Made by a program: the position numbers and the translations under genes. Below the pieces are notes generated by a model. It searched no databases. It had not been told where the DNA came from and was given only the letters and a program-made list of their open reading frames with translations. A stretch of DNA of 64,000 nucleotides from Amycolatopsis balhimycina FH 1894 (GTDB lineage: Bacteria; Actinomycetota; Actinomycetes; Mycobacteriales; Pseudonocardiaceae), in assembly GCF_000384295.1 (NCBI RefSeq), contig NZ_KB913037.1, forward strand, positions 4,412,868 to 4,476,867. The letters run 5' to 3'. This document shows, one piece after another, positions 8,879-15,821 of this stretch. Position 1 is the first letter of the stretch; each line of letters starts with the position of its first letter.

Positions 8879-8910
8879 CGCGTGATTGAGCGCGGATCTC
8901 GCGTGATTGG
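8879..8910. repeat. Short direct repeat between convergent genes
   Basis: TCGCGTGATTG occurs at 8879-8889 and 8900-8910, a 21-bp period, within the 55-bp gap between the hydrolase and the convergent decarboxylase. GCGTCATTC just before the first copy resembles it. No function is evident; it could be a small intergenic repeat typical of the genome. Confidence 0.35.
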
Positions 8911-8924
8911 AGGGACGACACGGG

Positions 8925-9686
8925 TCAAGCGGAGAGGGTTATCGAGCCCAGGTGGGAGAAGTGGGCCGCGATGCGGGAGCCCCGGCGGACCGGGACCGCG
9001 TCCGTCATGCCGCCGGTCAGGACCAGCCAGCCCGGTTCCAGGGCCAGGCCTCGCGCGCCCAGCGCGTTCGCCGCCAAGGCCAGGGCTTCCGCCGGGTGGC
9101 CCTGGACCGCCGCTCCCGTCGCCGTGTCGACGATCTGGCCGTCGACCTCCAGCAGGGCCGCTTCCAGGGACAAGTCCAGAGAAGCCGGCGGCAGGCCCAC
9201 CGGGCCGACGCCGAAGTACGCCGACGAGCCGTTGTCGGCGACGGCGTCCGGGAGCGTGAAGCGGTAGTCGGCGTACCGGCTGTCGATGACCTCGATGCCG
9301 CCGTACACGCGGTCGACGGCGGCCAGTGCCGTCGCCGCGGTGACGCCGGGGCCCGCCAGCGGACGGCCCAGGACGAACACCAGCTCCGGCTCGGCCCGCG
9401 GGTGGATCAGCGCGTCGTGCGGCAGCGGCGCGCCCGCCGGCAGCACCATCGCGTCGGTGAGCCAGGCCAGCAGCGGCGAGTCGATGCCCATCCGCTGCTG
9501 CTTGGCCCGCGACGTCAGGCCGAGCTTCAGCCCGACGAGCGTCTCGCCGCGGGCGCGCCGCAGCCGCAGGGCCTCGTCCTGGATCGCGTACGCCGTCTCG
9601 ACGTCCAGATCCGGCCAGCCGGAAGAGAGCGGCGCGCGCTCCGAGGTCGTCCCCAGCAGCGAAGCCGCTGCCTCGCGCACGTTCAT
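8925..9686 (-). CDS. 2-oxo-hydratase/decarboxylase family, 4-oxalocrotonate decarboxylase-like (XylI/DmpH type)
   Basis: A 253-aa member of the MhpD/fumarylacetoacetase-like superfamily that acts late in meta-cleavage of aromatics. GLKLGLTSRAKQQRMGIDSP, HPRAEPELVFVLGRPLAGPG and VIDSRYADYRFTLPDAVADN match the decarboxylase branch; Glu residues in the second motif are the usual Mg ligands. The ATG at 9686 overlaps the stop of the hydratase gene by ATGA, so the two are translationally coupled. The known pair XylI/XylJ forms a complex that channels the unstable enol intermediate. The assignment over the sister hydratase rests on motif wording. Confidence 0.75.
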   Translation of the reverse strand: MNVREAAASLLGTTSERAPLSSGWPDLDVETAYAIQDEALRLRRARGETLVGLKLGLTSRAKQQRMGIDSPLLAWLTDAMVLPAGAPLPHDALIHPRAEPELVFVLGRPLAGPGVTAATALAAVDRVYGGIEVIDSRYADYRFTLPDAVADNGSSAYFGVGPVGLPPASLDLSLEAALLEVDGQIVDTATGAAVQGHPAEALALAANALGARGLALEPGWLVLTGGMTDAVPVRRGSRIAAHFSHLGSITLSA

Positions 9687-10483
9687 GATTCCTCCGAAGC
9701 GGGAGCGAAGACCGCGGTGACGCTGCCGATGCCGGCGATGGTCGCGACGATCGTGTCGCCCGGCGACACCGGGATCGCCCGGGTCATCGAGCCCGGCAGC
9801 ACGACGTGCCCGGGCTCCAGGGTGACGCCCAGCGGCCCCACCGTGTTCGCCAGCCACACCAGCGAGTTCAGCGGCGACCCGAGCACCGCGCCGCCGGCAC
9901 CGGTCGCCGCCACCGAACCGTTCTGGTACAGCACGCAGCCCGCCAGCCGCAGGTCGGCGGCCGAAAGCGCGGTCGGGCTGCTGCCCAGCACCACCCCGCC
10001 GGAGGACGCGTTGTCGGCGATCGTGTCGAACAGCGAGATCTTCCAGTCCTGGATCCGCGAATCGACGATCTCCAGCGACGGCAGCACGAAGTCGACCGCC
10101 CGCACGGCGTCGGCGACCGTGACGCCGGGGCCGCGCAGTGCCGAGCCGAGCACGAACGCGATCTCCGGTTCGATGCGCGGCTGCAGGAACGCGGCCGTCG
10201 GGATCGGCTGGTGCTCCAGGTGGAACATGCTGCCGGTGAGGTGCCCGTAGTCGGGCTGGTCGACGCCCATCTGCCGCTGCATCGCCGCCGACGCGAGGCC
10301 GACCTTGTGCCCGCGGACGGCGTCGCCGGCTTCGACCCAGCGGCGCACCTGCTCCTGCTGGATCCGGTACGCGTCCTCGACCCCCGCGTCCGGGTAGGTC
10401 TTGATCAGCGGCTCGATCGGCTCACGCTCGGCATAGGCCCGCGCCAGTACGGCGGCGGCCTCCTGCACCCTGCTGACGTCCAC
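9683..10483 (-). CDS. 2-keto-4-pentenoate hydratase-like (MhpD/XylJ type)
   Basis: A 266-aa protein if translation starts at the GTG 10483; a second GTG at 10468 is possible and neither has an ideal ribosome site. Motifs GHKVGLASAAMQRQMGVDQP, PRIEPEIAFVLGSALRGPG and SLEIVDSRIQDWKI are those of vinylpyruvate hydratases, which add water to 2-hydroxypenta-2,4-dienoate. It overlaps the decarboxylase gene by four bases. Aldolase and dehydrogenase genes of a full meta pathway are not nearby, so the true substrate may differ. It is divergent from the VOC gene. Confidence 0.8.
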   Translation of the reverse strand: MDVSRVQEAAAVLARAYAEREPIEPLIKTYPDAGVEDAYRIQQEQVRRWVEAGDAVRGHKVGLASAAMQRQMGVDQPDYGHLTGSMFHLEHQPIPTAAFLQPRIEPEIAFVLGSALRGPGVTVADAVRAVDFVLPSLEIVDSRIQDWKISLFDTIADNASSGGVVLGSSPTALSAADLRLAGCVLYQNGSVAATGAGGAVLGSPLNSLVWLANTVGPLGVTLEPGHVVLPGSMTRAIPVSPGDTIVATIAGIGSVTAVFAPASEES

Positions 10484-10556
10484 CTCCGGAACTCTGCCGG
10501 GCGCGCCCGCGCGGCACAAGCACCGATGTTCCACCCAGCGGAACTCTCGCCAGGCA

Positions 10557-10574
10557 ATCTCTTGCGCGCGAGAT
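10557..10574. promoter_or_regulatory. Palindrome in the hydratase/VOC divergent promoter
   Basis: ATCTC (10557-10561) and GAGAT (10570-10574) flank TTGCGCGC, an 18-bp imperfect palindrome midway between the divergent starts. A -10-like GATAAAT begins at 10572 for the rightward gene. A shared operator for both directions is a reasonable guess; no regulator gene is adjacent. Confidence 0.35.
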
Positions 10575-10621
10575 AAATGCGGCGTAGCTTGGGAGACACA
10601 CCAGGAAGGGACGTGAGGGAC

Positions 10622-11125
10622 ATGGCACCGACCCAGGCCGAGGTCGCCAAGCTCGCCGAGATCCGCGACGAACTGCGCGAGCGCCACCTGCACCCCGCCG
10701 CCGAGCGACCGGCGACGAACGGCCGCGGCATCCACCACACCGCGCTGATCTCCAGCGACGTCGCGCGGACCATCGAGTTCTACCAGGACGTCCTCGGCTT
10801 CCCGCTCACCGAGCTGATCGAGAACCGGGACTACCCGGGCTCCAGCCACTTCTTCTTCGACGTCGGCAACGGCAACGCGGTCGCCTTCTTCGACCTGCCC
10901 GGTCTGGACCTCGGCCCGTACGCGGAAGTCCTCGGTGGACTGCACCACCTGGCGCTGTCGGTCACGCCCGAACGGTGGAGCGTCATCAAGGACAAGCTCG
11001 ACGAGGCCGGCGTGCAGTACCTCCTGGAAAGCAAGACGTCGATCTATCTGTCCGACCCGGACGGTGCCCGTGTCGAGCTGATCTCCGACCCCCTCGGCGA
11101 GATGTACGGCGAGAAGATCGGCTGA
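10622..11125 (+). CDS. Single-module VOC family (glyoxalase/extradiol dioxygenase fold) protein
   Basis: The ATG at 10622 gives 167 aa; a GTG at 10613 is possible. The vicinal-oxygen-chelate pattern is complete for one module: GIHHTALISSD (first His), LGGLHHLALSV (second His) and DGARVELISDP (Glu), the 2-His-1-Glu metal triad. Classical extradiol dioxygenases have two such modules and about 300 aa, so this protein would act as a dimer or as an isomerase/lyase. Its position divergent from two meta-cleavage enzymes suggests a place in the same aromatic or lactone breakdown route. A direct ring-cleavage role is speculative. Confidence 0.78.
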   Translation: MAPTQAEVAKLAEIRDELRERHLHPAAERPATNGRGIHHTALISSDVARTIEFYQDVLGFPLTELIENRDYPGSSHFFFDVGNGNAVAFFDLPGLDLGPYAEVLGGLHHLALSVTPERWSVIKDKLDEAGVQYLLESKTSIYLSDPDGARVELISDPLGEMYGEKIG

Positions 11126-11160
11126 AAGCGTGGTCCGGGCGTCGCGCGCCAACTAGCCTG

Positions 11161-11260
11161 TGCCGATCGCGACTGATCCGATCACAGTCACGGCCGGATG
11201 GCTTCGGAGCAACGGTTACGTGCCGTTCAGGGGGCCGGCCTGCTTTTGACCGGATCAGTC
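11161..11260 (+). ncRNA. Structured leader RNA, copy A (unrecognised riboswitch-like motif)
   Basis: Closing stem P1 is a perfect 10-bp pairing GACTGATCCG (11171-11180) with CGGATCAGTC (11251-11260). Inside, P2 is GGCCGG (11192-11197) with CCGGCC (11235-11240). P2 encloses two hairpins: GCT/AGC (11201-11210) and AACGG/CCGTT (11211-11227). A homologous segment at 22769-22870 keeps all stems with compensatory changes, for example pair G11175-C11256 becomes A-U and G11197-C11235 becomes A-U. The block between P2 arms is nearly invariant. The ribosome site GGAGG (11278-11282) and ATG 11287 follow. I do not recognise the class; ligand sensing is inference. Confidence 0.75.
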
Positions 11261-11286
11261 ACCTGTGCGCGACGCCTGGAGGTCCG

Positions 11287-11859
11287 ATGCCCGACTGGTC
11301 GCTCTCCCGCGCGAAAGCGCGGCTCGATCGCCGCGAACTGCTCGACGAACTCACCGCGCGCACCCGGTTCGAGGTGCGACTGCACCTGAACGAGCCGGCG
11401 ACGAACGGCGCCTACGACGAGCTCACGAGCATCTTCGCGATCGGGCACGGCGAATGCGCCGCCCTCCTCAAGCACCACCGCCTGCTGCCCTGGTGGGAAC
11501 GATCGCTGTTGTTCCGGTACGCGCGCCGCATGCACGGCAAGGCGATCACGCGCAGTGTCGGCGTGGTTCCCGCCGAAGTGGCCCCGCAGGCGGCCCGCGC
11601 CTTCGGCGCCGAAATCGCCGAACTGGCTCCCGGCGCCGGGGACACCGGCGCGAAGTACGACCTGCAGGGCCGTGGCCTGCTGACCGTGTTCCGGATCGCC
11701 ATCGGCGCCAGGGGCTCGACCTGGCCGGACCGCCACGAGGTCGCGACGACGACCGCCCGCAACATCCTGACGTGCGCGGCGACCTTCGCCCACCGCAAGC
11801 CGTGGCACGTCGTCTGGCCGGTCTATCGCGTGTGTGGCCTGCGCCTGTGGAAGCTTTGA
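11287..11859 (+). CDS. Hypothetical protein downstream of structured RNA copy A
   Basis: A 190-aa protein, ATG 11287 with GGAGG four bases upstream. I do not recognise the family. It is basic and Arg-rich, soluble in appearance, with no signal peptide or membrane helix. Notable segments are RAKARLDRRELLDELTARTRFEV at the start, GHGECAALLKHHRLLPWWERSLLFRYARRMHGK in the middle and TTARNILTCAATFAHRKPWHVVWPV near the end. It is the first gene after the structured leader, so its expression should follow whatever that RNA senses. The CoA-binding gene begins 24 bp after its stop and may share the transcript. Confidence 0.7.
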   Translation: MPDWSLSRAKARLDRRELLDELTARTRFEVRLHLNEPATNGAYDELTSIFAIGHGECAALLKHHRLLPWWERSLLFRYARRMHGKAITRSVGVVPAEVAPQAARAFGAEIAELAPGAGDTGAKYDLQGRGLLTVFRIAIGARGSTWPDRHEVATTTARNILTCAATFAHRKPWHVVWPVYRVCGLRLWKL

Positions 11860-11882
11860 CGCCCACCGCGCGTTCCACCGGT

Positions 11883-12284
11883 ATGAACGCGGAGCAGATC
11901 CTCGAGAGCGCGAAGACGATCGCCGTCGTCGGCCTGAGCCGGGACCCGGCCAAGGCCGCGCACGGCGTCCCGGCGGTCCTGCAGGCGCACGGCTTCCGGA
12001 TCATCCCGGTGCACCCGACCGCGACCGAGCTGCTCGGCGAGAAGGTCTACCGGTCGCTGAAGGACATCCCGGAGCCGGTCGACCTCGTCGACGTCTTCCG
12101 GCCGTCCCCGGAGACACCCGGCATCGCCCGCGACGCCGTCGAGATCGGCGCCAAGGCGTTGTGGCTGCAGCAGGGCATCGTCTCCGCCGAAGCACGCCGT
12201 ATCGCCGAAGAAGGCGGCCTGGACTACGTCGAGAACCGGTGCACCGCCGTGGTCCGCGCGACGGCCGCGATCTCGAAGAACTAG
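11883..12284 (+). CDS. CoA-binding domain protein (YccU-like)
   Basis: A 133-aa Rossmann-fold protein of the CoA_binding_2 family. KTIAVVGLSRDPAKAAHGVPAVLQAHGFRIIPVHP near the N-terminus is the nucleotide/CoA-binding motif, and VDLVDVFRPSPETPGIARDAVEIGAKALWLQQGI matches the middle of the family. It is full length. Members resemble the CoA-binding part of succinyl-CoA synthetase but have no catalytic domain; roles are unknown. Its stop overlaps the stop of the convergent NHL-repeat gene by 4 bp, leaving no intergenic terminator. Confidence 0.88.
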   Translation: MNAEQILESAKTIAVVGLSRDPAKAAHGVPAVLQAHGFRIIPVHPTATELLGEKVYRSLKDIPEPVDLVDVFRPSPETPGIARDAVEIGAKALWLQQGIVSAEARRIAEEGGLDYVENRCTAVVRATAAISKN

Positions 12285-12886
12285 CCGGACGCTCCGAAGT
12301 GGACGATGCGGTGGTTGCCCGTCTCGGCGACCCAGACACCGCCCACGCCGTCGTCGGCCATGTCCCTCGGCGAGCCGATCGGCTCGGTCGTGTCGGACAG
12401 CGCGGCGCCCGTGCGGGTGCAGAACCGGGCCACGCGCCCGGTGTCGTCGACCAGCAGCCGCCCGGCGTGGTCCAGTGCGACGCCACGAGGCCGGACCAGG
12501 CCGGCGAACTCGCGCACGAACCCGCCCCACCACGAGAACTGCACCACCCGGCGGTTGCCGGTGTCGGCGACGTAGACGTGGCCCGCCGCGTCGACTGCCA
12601 CCCCTTCCGGCGCCTTGAGCCGCCCGGCCAGGACGCGCACGAGCGCGCCGTCGCGGGTGAACGCCTGGACGCGGTCGTTGCCGGTGTCCGCCACCCACAC
12701 GTGGCCGCGGGCGTCGACGGCGATCCCGGACGGCGTGCGGAACTGCCCCGGCCCGGCGCCGGGTCCGCCGAACGCACGCGGGAGCGCCGCGAGTTCGCTG
12801 CTGGTCACGGCACCAGGATCACCGGCCGCGAGCCACGGCGGCCAGGGCCGGGACGAGTGTTCAGCGACTGTTCCGCCCCCGATCAC
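12281..12886 (-). CDS. NHL-repeat beta-propeller protein at the end of the gas vesicle operon
   Basis: The GTG at 12886 overlaps the preceding GvpF/L stop as GTGA and has GGAG just upstream, giving 201 aa. At least three NHL repeats are visible, each with the pattern VWVADTGNDRVQAF, VYVADTGNRRVVQF and VWVAETGNHRIVHF, plus degenerate repeats between them. There is no signal peptide. NHL propellers bind protein or RNA partners. They are not a usual component of gas vesicle clusters, yet the four-base coupling ties it to this operon. Whether it works on vesicle assembly is unknown. Confidence 0.8.
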   Translation of the reverse strand: MIGGGTVAEHSSRPWPPWLAAGDPGAVTSSELAALPRAFGGPGAGPGQFRTPSGIAVDARGHVWVADTGNDRVQAFTRDGALVRVLAGRLKAPEGVAVDAAGHVYVADTGNRRVVQFSWWGGFVREFAGLVRPRGVALDHAGRLLVDDTGRVARFCTRTGAALSDTTEPIGSPRDMADDGVGGVWVAETGNHRIVHFGASG

Positions 12887-13449
12887 CAGCTCCAGCGCGA
12901 ACACGTCCGCCGGTCGAGGAAGCTGTACGCGGGCAGTGGCCCGACCCACTCGGCCCGGACCTCGCCACCGCCGTCGAGCCCGGTGACGGCGTCGCGGACG
13001 ACGAGCAGGTCGCCCAGCCCGACCAGGAACGCCCACCGCTCGTCGGCGGACTCGCCCGCCGGCAGGGACACCGAGTCGCGGGCCCGTTCGGCGACCTCTG
13101 AGAGCAGCACGTCGGAGCGCGTCGCGCGCCACGCCGACCCGGGTTCGGTGAACCGGAGGCAGACGTGCACTTCGGCCAGGCCGTCGAGCCGGTCGAGGTC
13201 GGCGCGGTAGGTGCCGGCGGCCGGGGCCAGCACGTCGGCGCGGACGGCGTCCTCGTCCTCGGCCACGGTGCCGAACCGGACCGGCAGCACCGGGCCGCCC
13301 TCGACGAGCGCGGACACCACCGCGAGGTGCACCGCCGGATCGGGCTGGGCGGGTGCTTCCCCGACGACCATCGCCAGGTCCTCCCAGCACACCGTGCGCG
13401 GTGCCCGCGGATGCCCGGCCCGCACGACGCCGTAGAGCTGCAGCGTCAC
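12883..13449 (-). CDS. Gas vesicle protein GvpL/GvpF family, short form
   Basis: The GTG at 13449 overlaps the GvpA stop (GTGA), giving 188 aa. GvpL/F features are [16 protein letters not shown] at the start, the conserved [20 protein letters not shown] and the C-terminal [12 protein letters not shown]. These proteins are accessory factors thought to help nucleate or connect the vesicle shell. At 188 aa it is clearly shorter than the paralogue at 14249 (244 aa) and than most family members. The operon thus has two GvpL/F proteins. Confidence 0.88.
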   Translation of the reverse strand: MTLQLYGVVRAGHPRAPRTVCWEDLAMVVGEAPAQPDPAVHLAVVSALVEGGPVLPVRFGTVAEDEDAVRADVLAPAAGTYRADLDRLDGLAEVHVCLRFTEPGSAWRATRSDVLLSEVAERARDSVSLPAGESADERWAFLVGLGDLLVVRDAVTGLDGGGEVRAEWVGPLPAYSFLDRRTCSRWSW

Positions 13450-13772
13450 GGCTGGTCGACCGTGACGGCCGGCTCCATCGGAACAGCGACGGCCTGGGTC
13501 GGCGGTGGGGGCGGGATCAGCCCGACGGTCTGCCCGAGCCCCATGGAGATCTGCCCGGGGTGGGGGGTGTTCGCCTGCGCGTTGACCCGCTGCATCGCTT
13601 CGAGGTAGCGGATGTAGGTGTCGACGCTGGCGATCACGATCCGGGCCTCGATCGCCAGCAGCTCGATGCCGATCAGGGACACCTTCACCGAAGCGTCGAT
13701 GACGAGTCCCTTGTCCAGCAGGATGTTGAGGGTGTCGGCGAGTCCGCCGCCGGTCTGTCCGGGTGTGGTCAC
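13446..13772 (-). CDS. gvpA: Gas vesicle structural protein GvpA-type, with proline-rich tail
   Basis: A 108-aa protein. Residues 8-60 match the GvpA core: [46 protein letters not shown]. This is the hydrophobic alpha-beta-beta-alpha unit that polymerises into the vesicle rib. It has the closest resemblance to true GvpA of the three GvpA/J/S proteins here. It has an unusual 45-residue C-terminal tail rich in Pro, Gln, Val and Gly, including IPPPPPTQ. It starts with a GTG sharing one base with the gvpK stop and is coupled to the next gene by GTGA. Confidence 0.88.
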   Translation of the reverse strand: MTTPGQTGGGLADTLNILLDKGLVIDASVKVSLIGIELLAIEARIVIASVDTYIRYLEAMQRVNAQANTPHPGQISMGLGQTVGLIPPPPPTQAVAVPMEPAVTVDQP

Positions 13773-14062
13773 TACGGTCTTCGTCCTTCCGTTTCCAGGA
13801 TGCCGGCCGGGATGTCGTCCGGGATGCCATCGGGGATGCCATCGGGGATGCCATCGAGGGCTGTGCGGATTTCGGCGAAGCGGAGCTCCAGCCCGATCAG
13901 GGCCTGGCCGAGCGCTTCGATCTGGTCCGGGGTGAGCGTGCCGGCGTCGAGGCGCCGCAACGCCTGCCGCTCCAGCACTTCCTTGAGGATGTCGAGCACG
14001 GTGACGACCAGGTGGCCGAGCCCGCGCCCGGCGTCGGCGGTGATCCGGACGGGCTGGCTCAT
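13772..14062 (-). CDS. gvpK: Gas vesicle protein GvpK
   Basis: A 96-aa protein matching Gvp[49 protein letters not shown]. GvpK is a conserved accessory protein needed for vesicle formation. The C-terminus carries [15 protein letters not shown], encoded by a 12-bp tandem repeat at 13821-13855, which other GvpK proteins I know do not share. It overlaps the upstream GvpS-like gene by four bases and the downstream gvpA by one. Confidence 0.9.
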   Translation of the reverse strand: MSQPVRITADAGRGLGHLVVTVLDILKEVLERQALRRLDAGTLTPDQIEALGQALIGLELRFAEIRTALDGIPDGIPDGIPDDIPAGILETEGRRP

Positions 14063-14256
14063 CCCGGCGGCCCCTCGATCCCGAGCAGCAGCAGCCGCAG
14101 GTCGAGCCGCACCAGGTCGATGCCGGCGAGCGAGATGATCACGTCGCCGGTCACCACGGCGCCGCGGTGCACGACCCGGTCGAGCAGGTCGGCGACGGCC
14201 TCGACGGCGTTGCCGCCGTTGCCGCGGCCGACCTCGAAGATCTCGACGTCAGCCAC
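14059..14256 (-). CDS. Small gas vesicle protein, GvpA/J/S family (GvpS-like)
   Basis: A 65-aa protein with the GvpA/J-type core [43 protein letters not shown]. It lacks the tail found in the other two family members of the operon. By length and position next to gvpK it best fits the actinomycete GvpS/GvpJ minor shell or tip protein. It starts within the last eight bases of the GvpL/F gene at 14249 and overlaps gvpK by four bases, so it is tightly coupled. Confidence 0.8.
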   Translation of the reverse strand: MADVEIFEVGRGNGGNAVEAVADLLDRVVHRGAVVTGDVIISLAGIDLVRLDLRLLLLGIEGPPG

Positions 14257-14983
14257 GAGCGGCCACCCCGAGCTCGACGTCGGTGAACGAGTACGGCGGC
14301 CAGGGCCCGGAGGTCTCGACCGTCGCCCCCACCATGCGCAGCTCGCGGGCGAACCACTCGAACTCGGCGTGGAACGCGGCCTCCCGCCCGGTTTCCACCA
14401 GGTAGGCGGTGTTGACCAGCACTCCGTGCGGCCGGGCCCGCTCGACGCTGCCGGCGGCGTGCCGGCGCAACGCGCTCTCGAGCCGCCCGGCGGCGCCGAA
14501 GACGTCTTCCCGGGCCTGCTGGATCGCCTTCAGCCGTTCGCGCCGCCGGACGAGGTACTGCGTCCCGGTCAGGCCCGCGGCGTCCGGTTTGCTGGTCGCG
14601 GCGGGTTCGGTGTGCCGCACGCGGACCCCCCACTCGCGGTGGCCGGCCACCTCGTCGAGGCACTCGCGGGCCTGGTCGTAGGCGGTCTCCAGGAGCCGCA
14701 GCGCGGCGGCCTCGCCGTCGATGACCGTGCCGAACCGCAGCGGCAGCACGGGTTCGTGGCGGAAGACCGCGCGCACCACGGCGTCGTGCTCGCGGGCCAG
14801 CTCGGCGAGCGCGCCGTCGACCGGATCGAGCGTGTCTATGCGGTCGAAGCGCGCCGGCGCCACGTCGGCGACGACCACGCCGAGGTCGCGGTAGCCGATG
14901 AGCCGCGGCGCCGGGGTCATGTCCAGTTCGGCCGGGCGGTTGCGGGTGATCGCGTACGCGCACAGCCAGTGGGGGGTGCTCAC
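14249..14983 (-). CDS. Gas vesicle protein GvpF/GvpL family
   Basis: The GTG at 14983 overlaps the previous stop as GTGA and gives 244 aa, the normal size for the family. Conserved parts are WLCAYAITRNRPAELD at the start, EPVLPLRFGTVIDGEAAALRLLE around residues 75-95, QYLVRRRERLKAIQQAREDVFGA in the middle, and the C-terminal GPWPPYSFTDVEL. GvpF interacts with GvpA and is considered an early assembly factor. It lies between the GvpJ-like and GvpS-like genes. Confidence 0.92.
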   Translation of the reverse strand: MSTPHWLCAYAITRNRPAELDMTPAPRLIGYRDLGVVVADVAPARFDRIDTLDPVDGALAELAREHDAVVRAVFRHEPVLPLRFGTVIDGEAAALRLLETAYDQARECLDEVAGHREWGVRVRHTEPAATSKPDAAGLTGTQYLVRRRERLKAIQQAREDVFGAAGRLESALRRHAAGSVERARPHGVLVNTAYLVETGREAAFHAEFEWFARELRMVGATVETSGPWPPYSFTDVELGVAARG

Positions 14984-15291
14984 CGCGGTTCGTCCCTCCC
15001 GCCCGGCACGGGCAGCCGGGCCTCCAGTTCGGCGACGCGAGCCGCCAGGTCCAGTTTTTCGACATCGCCGCCCAGCTCGGCGCGGGCGGCATTCGGCGAA
15101 AAGAACGGATCGTTCGTCCACCAGTCCATGCCCATTTCGCGAGCGGTCTGGGCGGAAGCGATGAACAGCCGGATACGCAGGGTCAGCAATTCGATGTCGA
15201 CGACGCTCACCCCGATGTCACCGGCAATCACAACGCCCTTGTCGAGCACGCGTTCCAGGATGTCCGCCAATGAATCGGACGAAGTGCCCAA
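14980..15291 (-). CDS. Gas vesicle protein, GvpA/GvpJ family (GvpJ-like)
   Basis: A 103-aa protein. The GvpA/J core is SLADILERVLDKGVVIAGDIGVSVVDIELLTLRIRLFIASAQ, followed by TAREMGMDWWTNDPFF, a motif typical of the actinobacterial GvpJ-like proteins rather than the shell-forming GvpA. The C-terminal 30 residues are charged and probably helical (LDLAARVAELEARL). It is 17 bp downstream of gvpO and coupled by GTGA to the next gene. Confidence 0.85.
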   Translation of the reverse strand: MGTSSDSLADILERVLDKGVVIAGDIGVSVVDIELLTLRIRLFIASAQTAREMGMDWWTNDPFFSPNAARAELGGDVEKLDLAARVAELEARLPVPGGRDEPR

Positions 15292-15308
15292 TCGGGTCGA
15301 CCTTCCTT

Positions 15309-15638
15309 TCAGGAATCGGTGGCACCCCGGGTGAACCGCCGCAGCCGCTCACACGCGCCGAGTTCGCCGTCTTCGTCGACGTCCACCCGGTAGGTGGCCA
15401 TCACACTGGTGGAGTCCGGGATCCGGGCCAGCTCGACGACGTCGACGAGCACGGACCAGCCGCCGCCGGGGCGGCTCCGGACCCCGGTCACGGCGTGCGG
15501 AGTCAGCCCGGTCACCAAACCGAACTGGGCTTTCGCCACGCCGATGGCGTCGACGAGCCGCAGCCCGGAAACGGATTTCCCGGCGGCTTCCGAAGAGTTT
15601 TTATTTTGGGCAGGGATCGGCAGAGGCGATTCCGTCAT
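15309..15638 (-). CDS. gvpO: Gas vesicle protein GvpO
   Basis: The ATG at 15638 has AAGGA six bases upstream, giving 109 aa. The frame extends 12 codons further but without a ribosome site. The C-terminal GvpO domain is clear: GLVTGLTPHAVTGVRSRPGGGWSVLVDVVELARIPDSTSVMATYRVDVDEDGEL. The first 40 residues are polar and low in complexity. As in other actinomycetes it is the first gene of the operon; its role is thought to be regulatory or in assembly. Confidence 0.9.
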   Translation of the reverse strand: MTESPLPIPAQNKNSSEAAGKSVSGLRLVDAIGVAKAQFGLVTGLTPHAVTGVRSRPGGGWSVLVDVVELARIPDSTSVMATYRVDVDEDGELGACERLRRFTRGATDS

Positions 15639-15821
15639 CGCTTTCCTTGTCGAGGGTGCTGCCCACCGTAGCAACAGCGACGAACATACGCAGCGCGGTC
15701 ACGGCACCGTATTTTTCACCGGTTCGCGAGGATGATTGGGCGATCCGCCCCAACCGGCAGGGGCAAACGGCGCAACACCGGACCACCCAGCGGGACCAAT
15801 TTCCCCCGAACGGCCGCTATA
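15639..15821 (-). promoter_or_regulatory. Intergenic region upstream of the gas vesicle operon
   Basis: The 183 bp between the response regulator stop and gvpO hold the probable gvp promoter. Read leftward it is AT-richer than its surroundings, with TGAAAAATACGG around 15704-15715 and TATGTT near 15690 as candidate -10 elements. No clear sigma-B-type consensus or inverted repeat is visible. The regulator gene lies directly upstream on the same strand, so read-through is also possible. Confidence 0.35.

Noticed and set aside
11171..11260. Interpretation of the 11.2 and 22.8 kb repeats as a MITE with 10-bp terminal inverted repeats
   Set aside because: Arms differ between copies with matching changes on both sides, both copies directly precede genes on the same strand, and no target-site duplication is seen. 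RNA structure explains the pattern better.
13821..13855. Tandem repeat considered as a CRISPR-like array
   Set aside because: Only three 12-bp units without spacers; it is the coding repeat of the GvpK tail.
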